From: Candidatus Saccharibacteria bacterium UBA1103
GTDB taxonomy: Bacteria; Patescibacteriota; Saccharimonadia; Saccharimonadales; Saccharimonadaceae
Assembly: GCA_002313515.1 (NCBI GenBank)
Contig: DCBQ01000008.1
Location: forward strand, 65,753-109,675
Direction: 5' to 3'
DNA length: 43,923 nt
Shown here: positions 39,880-43,923 of the stretch, piece after piece
Numbering within the stretch: the first letter of the stretch is position 1
How the letters are laid out: every line of letters starts with the position of its first letter
Position numbers and translations under genes: made by a program
Notes under the pieces: model-generated
What the model saw: the letters and a program-made list of their open reading frames with translations, nothing else
The model's database searches: none
Told to the model about the DNA's origin: nothing

Positions 39880-42282
39880 ATGAGTGAAAAAACAATAAAA
39901 AATCTAGTGATTGTTGAGTCGCCAGCCAAGGCGCATACCATTGAAGGTTACCTAGGCAAGGACTATACCGTGATGGCCAGTGTCGGCCACATCCGCAGTA
40001 TCATTAAGCATGCCACCAAGGATGGACAAAAGCCCATCGACACCGCCCACAACTTTGAAACCATCTACGAAGTTGATCCAGAGAAGAAGAAAACGGTGGC
40101 TGAACTACGTAAGGCTGTCAGGGCTGCCGACACCGTCTGGCTCGCAACCGATGAGGACCGCGAGGGAGAGGCTATTGCGTGGCATCTGGTCGAAACCTTA
40201 CACCTACCAAAGAACACCCGACGCATCGTCTTTCACGAAATCACTAAAAGCGCTATTGAAAACGCCATCAAGAATCCCCGTACGGTGGACATGGACTTAG
40301 TTCACGCCCAGCAGGCACGCCAGATCCTAGACCGCTTAGTCGGTTTTGAGCTCAGTCCAGTAGTGTGGAAGAAAGTGCCCGGCGGTAAGTCTGCTGGTCG
40401 CGTACAATCACCAGCCGTCAAATTAGTAGTGGAGCGCGAGCGAGAGATTGAGAACTTCAAGGGCAACTTTACTTTCAAGGTTACCGGTCTATTTAATAAG
40501 GATGGCCACGAGGTTAAGGCGGCGCTGGATAAGGAGCAGCCCGACGAAGCCGCCGCGAAAAGCTTTATGGAAGGGCTAGAGAATCAGACCTTCACAGTTG
40601 GGGACATCAAGCAAACTACCGGTACGCGTCGGCCGCTACCGCCGTTTACTACTTCCACTATGCAACAGGACGCCAACGCGAAATTAGGTTACAGTAGCCG
40701 CAGTACCATGAGCATTGCTCAGGGACTGTACCAAAACGGTCTAATCACCTACATGCGTACCGACAGCGTCAATCTGTCGAGCCAGGCCATTGCTGCCGCC
40801 GGCGAATACATTAAATCTAATTACGGCGAAGAGTATCATCAGGCGCGCAATTTTAAGACCAAGACCGCTGGCGCACAGGAAGCTCACGAAGCCATTCGCC
40901 CGACCGATATGCGTCGAGAGCACGTGCCAGGTGACGCCCGCGCTCAGAAACTTTATACTCTAATTCGCAACCGCACCCTGGCCACCCAGATGGCGGACGC
41001 CAAAATTAATCGCACTACCGCCACCATCGATATCAACGACCACGATGAGAAGTTCATCGCCAAGGGCGAAGTGGTGGCCTTTGACGGCTTTTTAAAGGTC
41101 TACGGCGCTAGCAAGGACGAGCTACTACCCGCCATGCAGGTAGGTGACACGCTATCGCCGAAGGAAATTGTCGCCCGGCAGACTTTCGCTCGGCCGCCCG
41201 CCCGTTACACCGAGGGCTCGCTGGTTAAAAAATTGGAAGAGCTGGAAATCGGCCGACCGTCCACCTACGCCACCATCATCGGCACTATTCAGGACCGTGG
41301 CTATGTGGAGAAGGGGCAGTCTGAAGGCAAGGAGCGCGACGTCATTGAATTCGTGCTGGCGGATAATCAGGTTAGCCGCCGTGTTGTTCAGGAGAAGTCC
41401 GGTGCCGACAAGGGCAAACTAATCCCGACCACTAGTGGCGAGGTAGTGGCGGACTTCCTAAACGATCATTTTAACGACATCGTGGACTATAAATTCACCG
41501 CTGGGGTAGAGAAGGAGCTAGACGACATCGCCGAGGAGAAACTGGATAAGGTCGAGATGCTACGCAAATTCTATGGCCCGTTCCATGACAAAATCCTAGA
41601 TAGCGACACCATCGACCGCAGCAAGGTCGCCGGTCAGCGCTTGGTCGGTCAGGACGCCCAGGGGCGCAACATCTATGCGCGATTAGGTCGCTTTGGCCCT
41701 ATGCTACTGCGCGAGGATGGCCCGGGCGCCAAAGAGGTTACCTTTGCTAACATGCCCGCTGGCGCCACCATCAAAAACGTTACGATTGAGCAGGCACTAA
41801 AAATGTTCAGCCTACCACGCATCGTCGGGCGCACTGAGGATGGTGAGGAAATCCTGGCCAATATCGGCCGCTTCGGCCCCTACATCAAGGTCGGCAGCAG
41901 TTATGTCAGCATCAAGCCGCTCTCACCCTTTGAGATTACCCTCGACCAGGCTCGCGAGATGTGGGCAGACAAGCAAAAGGCCGAGGCCGAGCGCCATATT
42001 AAGAGGTTTGAAGCTAGCGGTATTGAGGTTCTAAATGGTCGCTATGGCCCTTACATTACCGACGGCACTAAGAACGTCAAAGTCCCGAAGGGCACCGAGC
42101 CCAAGGCCGTAACCGAGGAGCAGGCGAAGGAACTGTTAGAAAAAGCTCCAGTCCGCACCCGCACCACCCGCGGCCGTAAGGCATCCGCTAAGAAAACTAC
42201 CACTAAGAAATCGACAACCAAGAAAACCACCGCTAAGAAGTCGACAGCCAAGAAGACCACCACCAAGAAAAACAACCGCTAA
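39880..42282 (+). CDS. topA: DNA topoisomerase I
   Basis: 800 residues. A type IA enzyme that nicks one strand and relaxes negative supercoils. The TOPRIM domain starts at once (LVIVESPAKAHTIEGYLG, about 8-25; DEDREGEAIAW, about 94-104). The active-site Tyr291 is in GLITYMRTDS. The family arch motifs KVPGGKSAGRVQSPAVKLV and HEAIRPTD follow. The C-terminal part (about 570-760) has repeated beta-rich YGPYI/FGPYI units (GRFGPMLL, GRFGPYIKV, GRYGPYI) rather than Cys4 zinc fingers, and ends in a Lys/Thr/Ala repeat tail (about 764-800) like a histone tail. This tail form is common in actinobacterial and CPR enzymes. Start chosen at ATG 39880; leaderless. Confidence 0.97.
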   Translation: MSEKTIKNLVIVESPAKAHTIEGYLGKDYTVMASVGHIRSIIKHATKDGQKPIDTAHNFETIYEVDPEKKKTVAELRKAVRAADTVWLATDEDREGEAIAWHLVETLHLPKNTRRIVFHEITKSAIENAIKNPRTVDMDLVHAQQARQILDRLVGFELSPVVWKKVPGGKSAGRVQSPAVKLVVEREREIENFKGNFTFKVTGLFNKDGHEVKAALDKEQPDEAAAKSFMEGLENQTFTVGDIKQTTGTRRPLPPFTTSTMQQDANAKLGYSSRSTMSIAQGLYQNGLITYMRTDSVNLSSQAIAAAGEYIKSNYGEEYHQARNFKTKTAGAQEAHEAIRPTDMRREHVPGDARAQKLYTLIRNRTLATQMADAKINRTTATIDINDHDEKFIAKGEVVAFDGFLKVYGASKDELLPAMQVGDTLSPKEIVARQTFARPPARYTEGSLVKKLEELEIGRPSTYATIIGTIQDRGYVEKGQSEGKERDVIEFVLADNQVSRRVVQEKSGADKGKLIPTTSGEVVADFLNDHFNDIVDYKFTAGVEKELDDIAEEKLDKVEMLRKFYGPFHDKILDSDTIDRSKVAGQRLVGQDAQGRNIYARLGRFGPMLLREDGPGAKEVTFANMPAGATIKNVTIEQALKMFSLPRIVGRTEDGEEILANIGRFGPYIKVGSSYVSIKPLSPFEITLDQAREMWADKQKAEAERHIKRFEASGIEVLNGRYGPYITDGTKNVKVPKGTEPKAVTEEQAKELLEKAPVRTRTTRGRKASAKKTTTKKSTTKKTTAKKSTAKKTTTKKNNR

Positions 42283-42311
42283 ATAGCATTTAGCCTAACG
42301 AACCTACTGAC

Positions 42312-42329
42312 CGAGCTAGGTGAAGCTCG
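42312..42329 (+). terminator. Weak hairpin between topA and hsdM
   Basis: CGAGCT/AGCTCG stem with loop AGGTGA, no T-run. May end topA transcription; low confidence. Confidence 0.35.
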
Positions 42330-42340
42330 AGTATTTGCGG

Positions 42341-42346
42341 TATAAT
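42341..42346 (+). promoter_or_regulatory. -10 box TATAAT of hsdM, leaderless start
   Basis: GCGGTATAAT ends six bases before ATG 42353; the same GCGGTATAAT sits before the TagF-like gene. Confidence 0.65.
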
Positions 42347-42352
42347 ATAACT

Positions 42353-43906
42353 ATGAACGGCAACGAACAGCGAGCAGAACTGCACAAGACCATCTGGCGA
42401 GCCGCCAACGAATTGCGCGGCGCCGTGGATGGCTGGGATTTTAAGCAGTACATGCTAGGATTCCTGTTTTATCGGTTTATATCCGAAAACTTAACGCAAT
42501 TTATTAATGCCCAGCAAGCCAAGGCTGGCAAACCCGATTTCAACTACGCCAACATTTCGGACGAGATGGCCGAGAACGCCCGCGGTATGGTGGTACAGGA
42601 AAAGGGCTTCTATATCCTACCTAGCAACTTATTCGTCAACGTGCGCAAGCGCGCCGCCGACGATCCTGACCTAAATATCACGGTCAGCAAGATTCTAAAT
42701 AATATCGAGGCCTCCGCTAAGGGCAGTAAGAGCGAAGAGGACTTTAAAGGGCTATTCGACGATATTGATGTCAACAGTAGCCGCCTAGGCAGTTCAGTCG
42801 AGGACCGCAACAAGCGTCTGGTTAAAATCCTGAATACCATTGGCGATTTGCCGTTAGGAAATTATCAGGACAACCAGATTGATGCTTTCGGCGATGCCTA
42901 CGAATACCTAATTAATATGTATGCGTCTAACGCCGGTAAGAGCGGCGGCGAGTTCTTCACTCCACAAGAGGTTAGTGAGCTAGTTGCCAAGCTAGCTATT
43001 GACGGTCGTGCACAACTGAACAAGGTCTATGACCCCGCCTGTGGCTCGGGCTCACTGTTACTAAAGTTCGCTAAGATTCTCGGCAAAGATAACGTGATTG
43101 ATGGCTTCTACGGCCAGGAAATTAACCTGACTACTTACAACCTAGCGCGCTACAATATGTTCCTGCACAACATCAACTTTGAAAAGTTTGATATTGCCCG
43201 CGGTGATACACTATTGAATCCACGGCATTGGGATGACGAGCCGTTTGATGCCATCGTATCTAATCCGCCGTATGCCTTACACTGGGAAGGCGACGATAAC
43301 CCGGTACTAATTAATGATCCACGCTTTGCGCCAGCGGGCGTCTTGGCACCGAAGTCAAAAGCCGACCTAGCCTTTACCATGCATATTCTGTCGTGGCTAT
43401 CCACCACTGGCACCGCCGCCATCGTTGAATTTCCAGGTGTATTTTACCGCGGCGGGACAGAGGCCAAGATTCGCAAGTACCTGGTCGATAACAACTTTGT
43501 CGACTGCGTGATTCAACTGCCCGAAAACCTGTTCTTCGGCACTTCAATTGCCACCTGTATCATGACGCTAAAGAAGAGCAAGTCTGATAACAATGTGCTA
43601 TTTATTGACGCTAGTAAGCAGTTCATTCACGAAGGCAACAAAAACAAATTAAGCGACGAGAACATCGCCCATATCCTAGACATCTACAAACAGCGTGCCA
43701 ATATCGAATATGAGTCTAAGCTGGTCAGTAATGCTGACATTGCTAACAACGATTACAGCATGGCGGTCAGTAGCTACGTCGAGAAGGAAGACACGCGCGA
43801 GAAGGTAGACATTGACGAGCTAAATCGCCAGCTAGCTGACGTTGTCGAGCGCGAGTCGGCCCTGCGCAGCCAAATCGACCAGATTGTACAGGAGATAAAG
43901 GCTTAA
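42353..43906 (+). CDS. hsdM: Type I restriction-modification methyltransferase subunit HsdM
   Basis: 517 residues; the ATG 42353 is favoured over a frame opening 33 bases upstream, because the -10 box lies between. Adenine-N6 methyltransferase that protects host DNA and forms a complex with HsdS. A helical HsdM_N domain (about 1-150; WDFKQYMLGFLFYRFISENL) precedes the SAM-binding motif I DPACGSGSLLLKF (227-239) and the catalytic NPPY (304-307, in SNPPYALHW). Post-motif helices and a C-terminal coiled region (about 480-517) end the protein. The specificity and restriction subunits would lie past the window's right edge; only 17 bases remain after the stop. Confidence 0.96.
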   Translation: MNGNEQRAELHKTIWRAANELRGAVDGWDFKQYMLGFLFYRFISENLTQFINAQQAKAGKPDFNYANISDEMAENARGMVVQEKGFYILPSNLFVNVRKRAADDPDLNITVSKILNNIEASAKGSKSEEDFKGLFDDIDVNSSRLGSSVEDRNKRLVKILNTIGDLPLGNYQDNQIDAFGDAYEYLINMYASNAGKSGGEFFTPQEVSELVAKLAIDGRAQLNKVYDPACGSGSLLLKFAKILGKDNVIDGFYGQEINLTTYNLARYNMFLHNINFEKFDIARGDTLLNPRHWDDEPFDAIVSNPPYALHWEGDDNPVLINDPRFAPAGVLAPKSKADLAFTMHILSWLSTTGTAAIVEFPGVFYRGGTEAKIRKYLVDNNFVDCVIQLPENLFFGTSIATCIMTLKKSKSDNNVLFIDASKQFIHEGNKNKLSDENIAHILDIYKQRANIEYESKLVSNADIANNDYSMAVSSYVEKEDTREKVDIDELNRQLADVVERESALRSQIDQIVQEIKA

Positions 43907-43923
43907 GTCCCGCCCCATCAGGG
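43907..43923. other. Window edge after hsdM
   Basis: GTCCCGCCCCATCAGGG only. GTCCCGCCC resembles the start of the inverted repeat near tRNA-Leu (803-830). No feature can be called. Confidence 0.4.

Noticed and set aside
42051..42275. Minus-strand Val/Phe-rich ORF antisense to the topA tail
   Set aside because: It is the complement of the Lys/Thr repeat codons and has no promoter or SD.

Overview
The window most likely comes from a Candidate Phyla Radiation bacterium of the Saccharibacteria (TM7) type. This is inferred from the gene set, not from a marker gene. The cell looks monoderm: it has a wall teichoic acid (WTA) locus, an LCP ligase, a sortase and secreted proteins, and no outer-membrane genes. 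No amino-acid or cofactor biosynthesis is visible. DNA topoisomerase I ends in a Lys/Thr tail instead of zinc fingers, a VirB6/TrbL-like protein stands alone, and many genes start a few bases after a -10 box (probably leaderless). The standard genetic code fits throughout.

Layout: (1) 1-2852: the tail of a structured RNA with a terminator, a small membrane protein gene behind tRNA-Leu(UAA), an hsp20 gene under a textbook CIRCE operator, an unknown gene with repeated upstream motifs, and a NYN-domain RNase-like gene. (2) 2853-6488: an AT-rich accessory stretch with a frameshifted, membrane-anchored DUF3761-like gene, a DUF2335 membrane protein, and two coupled membrane-protein genes, the first with a lytic-transglycosylase-like soluble domain. 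(3) 6553-20341, minus strand: the cell-surface polymer locus. It holds a YfhO-type membrane protein behind a nine-G tract, TagH/TagG export ABC transporter, TagD, a GT2 plus glycerophosphotransferase fusion, a double glycerophosphotransferase, a single-domain TagB-like enzyme and an LCP ligase. A 19-codon ORF with a strong ribosome binding site lies in the gap at 17417-17955. (4) 20421-28490: sortase, COG5610-like HAD protein, PEGA/propeller protein, an Ala-rich single-pass protein and PepC. (5) 28546-37269: an unknown four-TM protein, a secreted Ser/His-repeat protein, der, the giant VirB6-like protein and pth. (6) 37255-38454: a strong candidate minus-strand non-coding RNA, then dprA. (7) 38604-43906: two unknown small-protein genes with similar promoter/hairpin/SD leaders, topA, and hsdM, whose partner genes would lie beyond the window.

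Together the surface genes describe a route for a poly(glycerol phosphate)-type polymer. TagD makes CDP-glycerol, the TagB/F-like enzymes polymerise it (with the fused GT2 possibly adding sugars), TagGH exports the chain, LCP attaches it to peptidoglycan and YfhO may decorate it. The linkage-unit genes tagO and tagA are not in this window.

The least explained parts are the minus-strand RNA at 37255-37538, the RNA tail at 1-287, the 19-aa peptide transcript, the membrane cassette at 3532-6488, and the twin hairpin-leader genes at 38604-39820.
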